From: Nocardioides sp. YIM 152315
Lineage (GTDB): Bacteria; Actinomycetota; Actinomycetes; Propionibacteriales; Nocardioidaceae
Assembly: GCF_029210375.1 (NCBI RefSeq)
Contig: NZ_JARGER010000037.1
Coordinates: 124,001-188,000 of the forward strand
Direction: 5' to 3'
Length of the DNA: 64,000 nt
Positions within the stretch are counted from its first letter, which is position 1, and every line of letters starts with the position of its first letter. The position numbers and the translations under genes are program-made. Positions 42,695-51,659 of this stretch are shown piece after piece. The notes under the pieces are model-generated. The model was not told the DNA's origin and searched no databases. It was given only the letters and a program-made list of their open reading frames with translations.

Positions 42695-42733
42695 GGTGGT
42701 TGAGGAGGGACGAAGTCCCGTCTCGACACCACC
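42695..42733. repeat. dispersed hairpin repeat GGTGGTT family, copy 3
   Basis: GGTGGTTGAGGAGGGAC pairs with the right arm ending TCTCGACACCACC; the inner stem GGGAC/GTCCC has the loop GAA. Copies 2 and 3 together fill the 102-bp space between the convergent pirin and diacylglycerol kinase genes and probably act as terminators. Confidence 0.85.
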
Positions 42734-42742
42734 GAAACCCGC

Positions 42743-43651
42743 TCAGCAGATCACCGTCAGCGCCCCGGGGACGACCTCGACGACGGCGGGGTCGGCGAGC
42801 AGGGCGGGCAGGGAGCCGAGCGGCTCGCCGTCGCCGCCGACGGGGATCGGGGCGCGGCCGGTGCCGCGGACCTCGACACGCTTGCCGGTGAGCACGGTGA
42901 CCTCGGACAGCTCGACGTGGCCGCCGTCGTAGACCTTGGGCAGCGAGCGCATCAGCGCGAGCCGGCCGGCGGCCTCGATGACGACGACGTCGAGCACGCC
43001 GTCCTCGACCGACGCGGGCGGGGCGATCTGCATGCCGCTGCCGTAGTACGCCGAGTTCGCGACGACGACCGTCGCGGCGGCGTACTCGTGCTCGATGCCG
43101 TCGACCGCGACCCGGTAGCGGCCGGGCCGGTAGGTCGCGAGGGACCTCAGCGCGGCGTAGGGGTACTGGAGCGACCGCGGCAGCCAGGTCGCGCGGTCCA
43201 CGATCTCGGCGGCCCGGGCGTCGACGCCGGCGTAGACCGAGCCGGCGACCAACCGGCGCGCGCCCGCGAGCCCGGTGACCGCCAGCAGGTCGATCGCGTG
43301 CGCCGGAGCCTCGAGCAGCACGCGCGCCTGCTCGGCGGGCGAGTCGGGCAGCCCGAGCATCCGGGCGAAGTCGTTGCCGCGGCCCGCCGGCACGATGCCG
43401 AGCGTCCCACCGCGGGCGGAGACCAGGCCCGCGAGCGACGACAGCATGCCGTCGCCGCCGACGGAGACCACCACGTCGCCGCGGGCCACCGCCTCGTCGA
43501 CCAGACACGCCATCGTCTGCGGCCCCGGCGAGTAGGTGACGTCGACGACGGCGCCGGCCTCGCGCAGCGCGCGGCCGACGGGCACGACGGCGCCCGGCGC
43601 GGCGCCACCGCCCGAGGACGGGTTGACCAGGAAGGTGAAGGAACGGGTCAT
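42743..43651 (-). CDS. diacylglycerol kinase family lipid kinase
   Basis: 302 residues. NPSSGGG near the N terminus and VVSVGGDGMLSS are the nucleotide-binding motifs of the DAGK/sphingosine kinase/YegS family. It phosphorylates a lipid hydroxyl, probably diacylglycerol, to feed phosphatidic acid to phospholipid synthesis. The ATG at 43651 overlaps the AGPS-like stop by 4 bp. The gene order with AGPS-like, TetR and GlpD resembles mycobacterial Rv2252-Rv2251-Rv2250c-Rv2249c (from memory). Confidence 0.9.
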   Translation of the reverse strand: MTRSFTFLVNPSSGGGAAPGAVVPVGRALREAGAVVDVTYSPGPQTMACLVDEAVARGDVVVSVGGDGMLSSLAGLVSARGGTLGIVPAGRGNDFARMLGLPDSPAEQARVLLEAPAHAIDLLAVTGLAGARRLVAGSVYAGVDARAAEIVDRATWLPRSLQYPYAALRSLATYRPGRYRVAVDGIEHEYAAATVVVANSAYYGSGMQIAPPASVEDGVLDVVVIEAAGRLALMRSLPKVYDGGHVELSEVTVLTGKRVEVRGTGRAPIPVGGDGEPLGSLPALLADPAVVEVVPGALTVIC

Positions 43652-45231
43652 GGGACCAGCACCCCGGGGTTGAGGATGCCGGTCGGGTCGAGGTCGGCCT
43701 TGACCGCGCGCAGCACCGAGACGCCGAGCGGCCCGATCTCCTGCGCGAGCCAGGGCTTGTGGTCGGTGCCGATCGCGTGGTGGTGGGTGATCGTCGCGCC
43801 GGCCGTGACGATCGCGTCGCTCGCCGCACGCTTCGCCGAGCCCCACTGCGCGAGCGGGTCCGCGGACTCCCGGGCGGCGACCGTGAAGTAGAGCGAGCAG
43901 CCGGTCTCGTAGACGTGCGAGACGTGGCAGAGGACGATCGACGGGTCGCCGAGCGACTCCGCCAGCGCCGCCTTCACGTCGGCGTACGCCCGCTCCACGT
44001 TGGACCAGAACGTCGCCGTCTCCAGCGTCTCGACGAGGACCCCGAGGTCGAGCAGCGAGTCGCGGAGGTACGGCGCGTCGAAGCGTCCGTGCGCCCACTT
44101 CTCGCCCGCGGCCTCGCCGACCGCCGTGCCGCCGAGGTCGGTCAGCAGCGCCGTCACCGCCGCCCGCTTCGCCTCGACGGCGGCGCTCGTGCCCTCGAAC
44201 CCGGTGATCATCAGGCAGCCCGTGGCGCCCTCGCCGCCGATCGCCGCCGGGTCGGCGAGGTTGACCGCGGTCTCGCTCTCGTCGGAGAGTCGCAGCACGG
44301 TCGGCAGCAGTCCCGACTGCGCGAGCGTGCGCATCGCGGCGGTGCCGGCGCCGAACGACGGCCACCGCCAGCCCTCGTAGACCTTGACCGCTGGCAGCCG
44401 GCGGACCCGCACGGTCACCGCGGTGATGACGCCGAGGGTGCCCTCGGAGCCGAGGAAGAGCTGGCGCAGGTCGGGGCCGGCGGCACTCGCCGGGGCGGTG
44501 CCGAGTTCGAGCGGACCGCGCGGCGTCGCGACCCGGAGACCGACGACCAGGGAGTCGAAGCGGCCGTAGCCCGCGCTCGACTGGCCGCTGGAGCGGGTGG
44601 CCGCGAAGCCGCCGATCGTGGCGTGCTCCCACGACTGCGGGTAGTGGCCGAGCGTCAGGCCCTCGGCCGCGAGCAGCGCCTCCGCCTCCGGGCCGCGCAG
44701 GCCGGGTTCGAGGGTCGCGATCATCGAGACGTGGTCGACCGCGAGCAGCCGCTTCATCCGCACCAGGTCGAGGCTGACCACGCCGGCGAATCCCTGCCGC
44801 CGGGCGACCAGGCCTCCGGTGACCGACGTACCGCCGCCGAACGGCACGACCGCGAGGCGGTGCTCGACCGCGAAGGCCAGCACCGCCGCGACCTCGTCGT
44901 GGTCACCGGGGCGTACGACGGCGTCGGGCGCGTCGCTCAGGTCTCCGGCCCGGGCTCGGAGCAGGTCGGGCGTCGACTTGCCGCGGGTGCGCAGGCGGCG
45001 GGTCTGGTCGTCGGTGCGGACGTGGTCGCCGCCGACGAGGGCGGCGAGACCATCCAGCAGGTCCGGACCCAGCGCCGAGGGCGCGAGCGCCGGGTCGGCC
45101 GCGACCGGGCGTTCGTCGAGCCCGAAGACGAGCTCGATCAGGCCGCGGGTGGACTCCGGGAGGGCGGCGGCACGGGCCGGGTCGCCCCAGCGGGAGGGAT
45201 GCATCTCAGCGCCCTGCTGACTCGATGACAT
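43648..45231 (-). CDS. FAD-binding oxidase, alkylglycerone-phosphate synthase-like
   Basis: 527 residues. PCMH-type FAD domain with VVPFGGGTSVTGGL and HATIGGFAATRSSGQSSAGY; C-terminal cap with the triple-histidine stretch ITHHHAIGTDHKPW, which matches the active-site HHH of alkyldihydroxyacetonephosphate synthase. In eukaryotes that enzyme makes the ether bond of ether lipids; in actinobacteria the role is open. CACAGT seven bases before ATG 45231 supports a leaderless start in a 17-bp divergent gap. Confidence 0.88.
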   Translation of the reverse strand: MSSSQQGAEMHPSRWGDPARAAALPESTRGLIELVFGLDERPVAADPALAPSALGPDLLDGLAALVGGDHVRTDDQTRRLRTRGKSTPDLLRARAGDLSDAPDAVVRPGDHDEVAAVLAFAVEHRLAVVPFGGGTSVTGGLVARRQGFAGVVSLDLVRMKRLLAVDHVSMIATLEPGLRGPEAEALLAAEGLTLGHYPQSWEHATIGGFAATRSSGQSSAGYGRFDSLVVGLRVATPRGPLELGTAPASAAGPDLRQLFLGSEGTLGVITAVTVRVRRLPAVKVYEGWRWPSFGAGTAAMRTLAQSGLLPTVLRLSDESETAVNLADPAAIGGEGATGCLMITGFEGTSAAVEAKRAAVTALLTDLGGTAVGEAAGEKWAHGRFDAPYLRDSLLDLGVLVETLETATFWSNVERAYADVKAALAESLGDPSIVLCHVSHVYETGCSLYFTVAARESADPLAQWGSAKRAASDAIVTAGATITHHHAIGTDHKPWLAQEIGPLGVSVLRAVKADLDPTGILNPGVLVP

Positions 45232-45233
45232 GC

Positions 45234-45248
45234 GTTACACTGTGACAC
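45234..45248. promoter_or_regulatory. TetR operator with two overlapping -10 boxes
   Basis: GTTACACTGTGACAC has 11 of 15 positions symmetric, with a CACTGTG core. It fills the 17-bp gap between ATG 45231 (minus) and ATG 45249 (plus). TACACT (45236-45241) and, on the other strand, CACAGT (45244-45239) each lie seven bases before an ATG, so one bound TetR dimer would block both. Confidence 0.65.
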
Positions 45249-45845
45249 ATGACGTCACTTCGTCACAATACCGACAAGGAGCCGCGCGACGCCTACCTCG
45301 ACACCGCCCGCGACTGCATCCTCGACGTCGGCTGGCGGCGTACGACGCTCACCGAGGTCGCCCGCCGGGCCGGGGTCTCGCGGATGACGATCTACCGCTC
45401 CTGGGCCGACATGCAGCAGCTGCTCGCCGACCTGATGACGCGCGAGTGGGGCACGGTCGTCGCGGCGAGCCTCGCCGAGGAGGACGCCGACGCCCCGACC
45501 GTCGACCGCCTGGTGGGCGACATCCTCACCACCATCCGGCGGCTCCGCGACAACGAGCTGTTCGTCCGCATCGTCGAGCTCGACCCCGAGCTGCTGCTCC
45601 CCTACCTGCTCTCCCGCCGCGGCCGGTCGCAGGACGGCATCCTCGAGCTGACGGTCCGAGCGGTCCGCGACGGCCAGGCCGAGGGCACCGTCCGCGCCGG
45701 CAACCCGGACGCGATGGCGCGGGCGATGCTGCTCGCCGCCCACGGGTTCGTGCTCTCGTCGCACACGATGGTCGACGACGACGTCTCCGGCGCGGAGCTC
45801 GACGCCGAGCTCGCGCTCGCGCTCGGCCGGAGCCTCGCGCCGTGA
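45249..45845 (+). CDS. TetR family regulator
   Basis: 198 residues. The DNA-binding helix-turn-helix is TEVARRAGVSRMTIYRSWAD; the C-terminal domain is generic TetR_C. It sits between the divergent AGPS-like/diacylglycerol kinase operon and the downstream glpD-like gene, with which it overlaps (GTGA). It probably represses both directions from the operator at 45234-45248, sensing a glycerolipid or acyl-CoA. Confidence 0.9.
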   Translation: MTSLRHNTDKEPRDAYLDTARDCILDVGWRRTTLTEVARRAGVSRMTIYRSWADMQQLLADLMTREWGTVVAASLAEEDADAPTVDRLVGDILTTIRRLRDNELFVRIVELDPELLLPYLLSRRGRSQDGILELTVRAVRDGQAEGTVRAGNPDAMARAMLLAAHGFVLSSHTMVDDDVSGAELDAELALALGRSLAP

Positions 45846-47374
45846 CGTCGCCGCGCATCACCCCGGGTCTCGCCGGCGCGCCGGCGGAGGTCGACGTCGT
45901 CGTGATCGGACTCGGCATCACCGGCGCCGGGGTGGCCCTCGACGCCGTCACCCGCGGGCTGTCGGTGCTCGCGGTCGACGCCCACGACCTGGCGTTCGGC
46001 ACGTCCCGCTGGTCGTCGAAGATGGTCCACGGCGGGCTGCGATACCTCGCGAAGGGCCAGGTCGGCGTCGCCCACGAGAGCGCCGTCGAGCGCGGGATCC
46101 TGATGGAGGTCACCGCACCCCACCTGACCCGACCGATGCCGATGCTGATCCCCCTCGCCTCCAGCGTCAGCCGGCTGCAGACCGCCGTCACCCGCGGCGG
46201 GCTCGTCGCCGGCGACCTCCTGCGCCGCGGCGCCCGCACCGGCACGGAGACCCTGCCGAAGCCGCGCCACCTCTCGCGGACCGAGGCGTTGCGCCTGGTG
46301 CCCGCCCTGCGCCCGGCCGGCCTGCGGGGCGCGATGCTCGGCTGGGACGGCCAGCTCGAGGACGACGCCCGCCTCGTCACCACCGTCGCCCGGACCGCGG
46401 CGGCGTACGGCGCGCACGTGCGCACCCGGTCACGCGTCCTCCACGCAGACGGCACGAGCGTCGGGCTCCGCGACCAGCTGACCGGTGCGACCAGCACGGT
46501 CGCGGCCGGCGCCGTGGTCAACGCCACCGGCGTGTGGGCCGACACCCTGGTCGACGGCATCACGCTGCGCCCGAGTCGCGGCACCCACCTGGTGCTCCGC
46601 CGGGACTCGCTGCCCGGCGTCGAGATCTCGGTCTTCTGTCCGGTGCCGGGTGCGACCAACCGCTACGTGATGGTGCTCCCCCAGCCCGACGGCACGGTGT
46701 ACGTCGGGCTCACCGACGAGCCCGTCGACGGCGCGGTCCCGGACGTCCCGGAGCCGACGGACCCCGAGATCGGCTTCCTCCTCGACGTCGTGTCCGCCGC
46801 GTTCTCACGGCAGCTGCACCGCTCCGACGTCGTCGGCGCCTTCGCCGGCCTGCGTCCGCTGCTGCACACCGGCGACGGCTCGACCGCCGACCTGTCGCGG
46901 CGGCACGCCGTGCTCACGAGCGACAGCGGGGTCGTCACCATCGTCGGCGGCAAGCTGACCACCTACCGCCGGATGGCCGAGGACGCCGTCGACGCCGCCG
47001 TCGCCCGCGCGGACCTCGTCGCCGGCCCGTGCCGCACGGCCCGGCTCCCGCTGCTCGGCGCGGCGTCGCGGTCGGTGCTCGCCGGGCTCGAGGCCCCGGC
47101 CCGGCTGGTCCGGCGCTTCGGCACCGACGCCCGGCTGGTGCTCGAGACCGCGCGCGCGGTCACCGGCCTCGCCGACGACGAGCTGCTCGCGCCGGTCGCC
47201 GACGGCATCCCGGCCACGCTCGCCGAGCTCGTCTTCGGCGTCACCCACGAGGGCGCGGCCGACGTCGCCGACCTGCTCGACCGGCGCACGCGCGTCGGGC
47301 TGGTCGCCGCCGACCGCGCGCTCGTCGTGCCCGCCGCCGAGCGCGCCCTGGAGCTGGTCGCCGCGCACCGATGA
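45842..47374 (+). CDS. glpD: FAD-dependent glycerol-3-phosphate dehydrogenase/oxidase
   Basis: 510 residues from GTG 45842, which overlaps the tetR stop. GLGITGAGVALDAVTRG is the FAD loop; GTSRWSSKMVHGGLRYLAKG and VVTIVGGKLTTYRRMAEDA are hallmark GlpD/GlpO blocks. It oxidises glycerol-3-phosphate to dihydroxyacetone phosphate at the membrane, passing electrons to quinone. DHAP is also the backbone of alkylglycerone-phosphate synthase substrates, so the divergent cluster makes sense as a glycerolipid unit. Confidence 0.93.
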   Translation: MTSPRITPGLAGAPAEVDVVVIGLGITGAGVALDAVTRGLSVLAVDAHDLAFGTSRWSSKMVHGGLRYLAKGQVGVAHESAVERGILMEVTAPHLTRPMPMLIPLASSVSRLQTAVTRGGLVAGDLLRRGARTGTETLPKPRHLSRTEALRLVPALRPAGLRGAMLGWDGQLEDDARLVTTVARTAAAYGAHVRTRSRVLHADGTSVGLRDQLTGATSTVAAGAVVNATGVWADTLVDGITLRPSRGTHLVLRRDSLPGVEISVFCPVPGATNRYVMVLPQPDGTVYVGLTDEPVDGAVPDVPEPTDPEIGFLLDVVSAAFSRQLHRSDVVGAFAGLRPLLHTGDGSTADLSRRHAVLTSDSGVVTIVGGKLTTYRRMAEDAVDAAVARADLVAGPCRTARLPLLGAASRSVLAGLEAPARLVRRFGTDARLVLETARAVTGLADDELLAPVADGIPATLAELVFGVTHEGAADVADLLDRRTRVGLVAADRALVVPAAERALELVAAHR

Positions 47375-47436
47375 ATTTCCCCGTCGACGGCTGTCGGTAC
47401 CAGCAGGCAGACTGGACGACGCGAGGAGCAGGACCC

Positions 47437-48468
47437 ATGACGGCGCTTGAGGCGGAGACCGTGGTGACCCAGGCAGACAGCAGCACGGCGGAGCTCGACG
47501 ACTTCCCGACGCTGACGCAGCGCTACCAGCGCGAGCTGCTCGCGCACTGCTACCGCATGTCCGGCTCGGTGCAGGAGGCCGAGGACCTGGTGCAGGAGAC
47601 GTTCCTGCGGGCGTGGAAGGCCGCGGAGAAGTTCGAGGGTCGCTCGTCGGTGCGCACCTGGCTCTACCGGATCGCCACCAACGTCTGCCTGACCAACCTC
47701 GAGAACAAGCCGCGTCGCCCGCTTCCCGCCGGCATCGGCACCCCCGAGGCGATGGCCGGCGACGCCCTCGAGACCGACCACGAGATCGCGTGGCTCGAGC
47801 CGGTGCCCGACGCCGCCGTCGTGGTGGCCGAGCGGGACTCGATCCGGCTGGCGTTCGTCGCCGCGCTCCAGCACCTGCCCGCGCGGCAGCGCGCCGTGCT
47901 GATCATGCGCGACGTGCTGCGCTGGTCTGCGTCCGAGGTCGCCGACGCGCTCGACACCTCGACCGCCGCGGTCAACTCCGCCCTCCAGCGCGCCCACGCG
48001 CAGTTCGCCGAGCGCGGCCTGACCGAGGACACGGTCTGCAACGAGCTGACGCCCGCCCAGGAGCAGCTGCTCGAGCGGTACGTCGACGCCTTCTGGCGCA
48101 AGGACATCGGCTCGATCGTCAGCCTGCTGACGGCCGAGGCCACCTGGGACATGCCGCCGTTCACCACCTGGTTCAAGGGTCCGGAGAGCATCGGCGAGCT
48201 CATCGAGACGCACTGCCCCGGCGGCTGGAACGACATGCCGATGCTGCGCACGTCCGCCAACGGGCAGCCCGCCTACGGCCTCTACATGCGCACGGCCGCG
48301 GGAGACTTCGAGCCGTTCCAGCTCCAGGTGCTCGAGCTCGAGGGCGAGCGGGTCCGGCACGTGACCGCGTTCTTCGACCGGGCGCTCTTCGACACCTTCG
48401 GCCTGCCCGACCACCTGGACGCCGACTACCGTCCCGGCGACCACCCGATGAGCCTGGTCCCTCGGTGA
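47437..48468 (+). CDS. ECF sigma-70 factor with SnoaL-like C-terminal domain (SigG/TIGR02960 type)
   Basis: 343 residues. Sigma region 2 is in YQRELLAHCYRMSGSVQEAE followed by DLVQETFLRAW; region 4 is in LPARQRAVLIMRDVL and SASEVADALDTSTAAVNSAL. The C-terminal about 130 residues (WDMPPFTTWFKGPESIGELI) form a SnoaL/NTF2-like domain, which in this ECF group replaces an anti-sigma factor as regulator. ATG 47437 has AGGAGCAGG upstream; ATG 47371, overlapping the glpD stop, is an alternative. No anti-sigma gene is adjacent. Confidence 0.9.
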   Translation: MTALEAETVVTQADSSTAELDDFPTLTQRYQRELLAHCYRMSGSVQEAEDLVQETFLRAWKAAEKFEGRSSVRTWLYRIATNVCLTNLENKPRRPLPAGIGTPEAMAGDALETDHEIAWLEPVPDAAVVVAERDSIRLAFVAALQHLPARQRAVLIMRDVLRWSASEVADALDTSTAAVNSALQRAHAQFAERGLTEDTVCNELTPAQEQLLERYVDAFWRKDIGSIVSLLTAEATWDMPPFTTWFKGPESIGELIETHCPGGWNDMPMLRTSANGQPAYGLYMRTAAGDFEPFQLQVLELEGERVRHVTAFFDRALFDTFGLPDHLDADYRPGDHPMSLVPR

Positions 48469-48475
48469 CCCTTCG

Positions 48476-49042
48476 ATGACCCCGACGCTCGGCGGGTCCG
48501 TCGAGCTGCTCGACCGGTCCCTCGCCTACGCCTGCGGCCGGCTGACCCGGGTCCGCGACGACCTCCTCGACCGACGTACGCCGTGCGCGCAGTGGGACCT
48601 CGCCGCCCTGCTCGCCCACATGGAGGACGCCCTCGACGCGTTCACCGAGGCCGCCGGCGGCTCGGTCGACGTGCTCCGGTGGCGGACGCGGGCCGCTCCG
48701 GTGCCCGCGATCCGGGCCAAGGCGACCGCGCTGCACGAGGCCTGGTCGCACCCCTCGCCCGGCGACGTCGTGATCGAGACGGCCGGCGGCGGCCGCCACG
48801 ACCTGGCCACGCCGCTGCTGGTCGCGACCGCGGCGCTGGAGATCACCGCGCACGGCTGGGACGTCGCCCGCGCGACCGGTGAGGACACGCCGATCCCTCC
48901 GGAGCTCGCGGCGGCGCTGCTCCCGGTCGCCCGCGCGACGGTGACACCGACCGACCGCGGCGTCCGGTTCGGGCCGGCGCTCCCGGCGCCGGACGACGCG
49001 ACCGCCGACCTGCGGCTGCTGCGGTTCCTGGGCCGGACCTGA
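48476..49042 (+). CDS. TIGR03086 family DinB-fold metal-binding protein
   Basis: 188 residues with the mycothiol-transferase/DinB four-helix fold. Candidate metal ligands are H in LLAHMEDAL and H in ITAHGWDVA. It follows the sigma gene by seven bases, so it is co-transcribed and may be a target or partner in the same stress response. Activity is unknown; a mycothiol-dependent detoxification is possible. Confidence 0.85.
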   Translation: MTPTLGGSVELLDRSLAYACGRLTRVRDDLLDRRTPCAQWDLAALLAHMEDALDAFTEAAGGSVDVLRWRTRAAPVPAIRAKATALHEAWSHPSPGDVVIETAGGGRHDLATPLLVATAALEITAHGWDVARATGEDTPIPPELAAALLPVARATVTPTDRGVRFGPALPAPDDATADLRLLRFLGRT

Positions 49043-49110
49043 CTGGACCGCCGCAAGCCTTTGCCCGATTCCACCGCGGGGGAGGACGCGTCCTTCCTAG
49101 GCTCGTCCGC

Positions 49111-50130
49111 ATGCCCGCGCCCCTGGTGACTCCGACCTCCGACGCGGCGGCGAAGAACGGTGCGATCTCACACCCGTTCGAGCTGCTCGAGCGCGGCCTC
49201 TCCAACGCACGTGCCGGCGCGATCGGCGCGGCGGTCGGCTACCTGGACCGCGCCGCCGCAGCGGCCGACCTCGACGACCTCCAGCGCGCGACGCTGCTCG
49301 CGGCCACCCTCGACTGCCGCCTCGCCCGAGGAGAGCTCACCCGGGCCCGCGCCGTGGGTGAGCAGCTGGGCGGCTACCTCGACCACTCCGGCATGGTGGG
49401 CGCTATCGCGCACCACGGGCGTGGCGAGCTCTGCGCTGCGCTCAACGAGATCGAGCTGGCCGCCACCCACTTCGCGCGCGTCCCGCGCGTGCTGGGGGCC
49501 GGCGAGGACGACCCCGACGTGGTGCCGTGGCGCACCGCGGCCGCGTTGACGGCCGTCCGCCTCGGCCACCGGGTCGAGGCGGCCGCGCTGGCGCGCGAGC
49601 ACCTCACGATCGCGGGCATGAGTGGCGCGCCGTACCCGGTCGCGCTCGGCCTGCGCACCCTCGCCACCGTCGACGCCCGCGCCGACCGGCCGTCGCTGCT
49701 GCGTCAGGCGATCGACGAGCTCGACGGGGTGCCGGCGGCGCGGCTCACGGCCCAGGTCGAGACCGACCTGGCCGGACTCCTGCTGCTCGCGAGCGGCCCC
49801 GGCACCTCGCGCGAGGCCCTGGCCCTGCTGAGGCGGGCCGAGACCTACGCCGGCAACGAGAACCTCTGGCCGCTCCTGGGCCGGGTGCGACGGCTGCTGG
49901 CGCGGCTCGACGAGCAGCCGCAGCCCGTCGTCAGCGAGACGCTGGCGTCGCTGACGGCCGCGGAGCAGCGCGTCGCGCGGCTCGCGGCGGCTGGGCTGAC
50001 CAACCGCCAGATCGCCCACCGCCTCGTCGTCACGGTGAAGGCCGTCGAGTGGCACCTCTCGCACGTCTACCGCAAGCTCGGGATCAGCTCCCGCGGCTCG
50101 CTGGCGTCGGCGCTCGGCACCGCGCTCTGA
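49111..50130 (+). CDS. LuxR-type regulator with TPR-like N terminus
   Basis: 339 residues. The C-terminal HTH is LTAAEQRVARLAAAGLTNRQ followed by IAHRLVVTVKAVEWHLSHVY. The N-terminal 260 residues are alpha-helical TPR-like repeats (GYLDRAAAAADLDDLQRATL) without a Walker motif, so it looks like the C-terminal half of a LAL/MalT regulator. TAGGCT seven bases before ATG 49111 suggests a leaderless mRNA. It may regulate the adjacent ltrA-like gene. Confidence 0.87.
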   Translation: MPAPLVTPTSDAAAKNGAISHPFELLERGLSNARAGAIGAAVGYLDRAAAAADLDDLQRATLLAATLDCRLARGELTRARAVGEQLGGYLDHSGMVGAIAHHGRGELCAALNEIELAATHFARVPRVLGAGEDDPDVVPWRTAAALTAVRLGHRVEAAALAREHLTIAGMSGAPYPVALGLRTLATVDARADRPSLLRQAIDELDGVPAARLTAQVETDLAGLLLLASGPGTSREALALLRRAETYAGNENLWPLLGRVRRLLARLDEQPQPVVSETLASLTAAEQRVARLAAAGLTNRQIAHRLVVTVKAVEWHLSHVYRKLGISSRGSLASALGTAL

Positions 50131-50157
50131 GGCGTTCGCCCTTCTAGGGTGTGTGCC

Positions 50158-51393
50158 ATGTCGGAGCGGACGGCGCACACCGCGGTCAGGATGTCGGGTC
50201 GCGACCCGCACGAGACCGGTCGCGCGGCCACGCCGCTGGAGCTGCTCTTCGACCTGACCTTCGTCATCGCCTTCGGCACCGCGGCGGACGAGCTCGCCCA
50301 CCTGCTCGTCGAGGAACACGTCGCCGACGGGGTGGTCGGCTTCTGCTTCGCGACCTTCGCCGTGTCGTGGGCGTGGATCAACTTCTCGTGGTTCGCCTCG
50401 GCGTACGACACCGACGACTGGATCTACCGGCTCACGACGATGGTGCAGATGATCGGCGTGCTGATCCTCGCGATCGGGCTGCCGGACATGTTCGAGTCGC
50501 TCGTCGACGGCGGGCACATGGACAACCAGGTGATGGTGCTCGGGTACGTCGTGATGCGGGTGCCGATGATCCTGCAGTGGTACCGCGCCAGTCGGCAGGA
50601 CCCGGCCCGGGCCTCGTCCTGTCGCATCTTCATCCTCACGCTCGTCGTGTCGCAGGTCGCGTGGGTCGGGCTCGCCCTGGTCGAGACGTCGATCCCCGTC
50701 TTCTTCGCGTGCGCCGTGCCGCTCGTCGTCGTGGAGCTGGTCGGCCCCTTCGTCGCCGAGCACGTCCGCGACGGCACGCCCTGGCACGCGCACCACATCG
50801 CCGAGCGCTACGGCCTGCTGGTGATCATCGCGCTCGGTGAGGGCCTCCTCGGCGGCGCGGCCACCCTCACGGCGCTGGTCTCCGTCGAGGGCTGGACCAC
50901 GGACGTGGTGCTGCTCGGGCTCGCGGGCGTCGGCGTCACCTTCGGCATGTGGTGGACCTACTTCGTGGTGCCGAGCGGGCACATCCTGCACGCGCGCCGG
51001 CGCCGCGGCTTCGGGTGGGGCTACGGGCACATCCCGCTCTTCGGCGCCCTCGTCGCGGTCGGCGCCGGCCTGCACACCGCGGCGTACCGGCTCGAGCACC
51101 ACTCGGCGCTCTCGGACACCGCCACCGTGCTCGCCACGGCCGTCCCGCTCGGCCTCTACGTGCTGCTGCTCTACGCCCTCTACGCGCAGCTCACCCACGC
51201 CCTCGACCCGTTCCACCTCGTCGTGATCGCCGGCTCGGCCGCCGTGCTCGTCCTCGGCGTGGCGCTGGTCGCCGCCGGCGCCTCGCTGTCGTGGTCGCTG
51301 CTGGTCGTCGCCTGCACGCCGTGGGTGACCGTGGTCGGCTACGAGACCGTCGGGCACCGCCACAACGAGCGAGCGCTGGCGCGACTGGGCTGA
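50158..51393 (+). CDS. low temperature requirement protein A (LtrA) family membrane protein
   Basis: 411 residues with about ten to twelve membrane helices. PLELLFDLTFVIAF near the N terminus and HHIAERYGLLVIIALGE in the middle are LtrA family signatures. LtrA was linked to growth of Listeria at low temperature; mechanism unknown. ATG 50158 has TAGGGT seven bases upstream, so it can have its own leaderless transcript despite the LuxR gene ending 28 bp before. Confidence 0.9.
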   Translation: MSERTAHTAVRMSGRDPHETGRAATPLELLFDLTFVIAFGTAADELAHLLVEEHVADGVVGFCFATFAVSWAWINFSWFASAYDTDDWIYRLTTMVQMIGVLILAIGLPDMFESLVDGGHMDNQVMVLGYVVMRVPMILQWYRASRQDPARASSCRIFILTLVVSQVAWVGLALVETSIPVFFACAVPLVVVELVGPFVAEHVRDGTPWHAHHIAERYGLLVIIALGEGLLGGAATLTALVSVEGWTTDVVLLGLAGVGVTFGMWWTYFVVPSGHILHARRRRGFGWGYGHIPLFGALVAVGAGLHTAAYRLEHHSALSDTATVLATAVPLGLYVLLLYALYAQLTHALDPFHLVVIAGSAAVLVLGVALVAAGASLSWSLLVVACTPWVTVVGYETVGHRHNERALARLG

Positions 51394-51462
51394 GCATCCG
51401 GGTGCCACGTGGGCCGCGGTGGGCAGGCAACCTTCCCCGCCGGTCGCCGTCCAGGTCGTCGC

Positions 51463-51650
51463 TCAGCGCAGCGGGTGCTCGACCTCGTCGCGGGGCAGCC
51501 GGGCCAGGACGATCGCCGCGACGGCCGCGACCGCCGGCGCGAGTCCCGCGACGAGGAAGGTCGTGCGCAGGCCGAGCGCCTCCAGACGGGGCCGGCGAGC
51601 GCCATCGACACCGGTCGCGCGAGCTCACGACCAGTCAACGACCTCAAGTG
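51463..51650 (-). pseudogene. 3' remnant of an MFS transporter, frameshifted
   Basis: On the minus strand a segment reads ELARPVSMALAGP, then after a one-base frame change LEALGLRTTFLVAGL, continuing to VEHPLR and a stop at 51465-51463. This is the typical last-helix pattern of MFS_3-type exporters (PVSMALAGP...). The rest of the gene is missing; the DUF2332 stop lies only a few bases upstream. It fills most of the 266-bp gap 51394-51659. Confidence 0.6.
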
Positions 51651-51659
51651 AGCTTCAGG

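Noticed and set aside
45000..51393. Biosynthetic gene cluster or genomic island around sigma factor, LuxR and LtrA genes.
   Set aside because: No core biosynthetic enzyme, integrase, tRNA or composition break was seen; genes are ordinary chromosomal functions.
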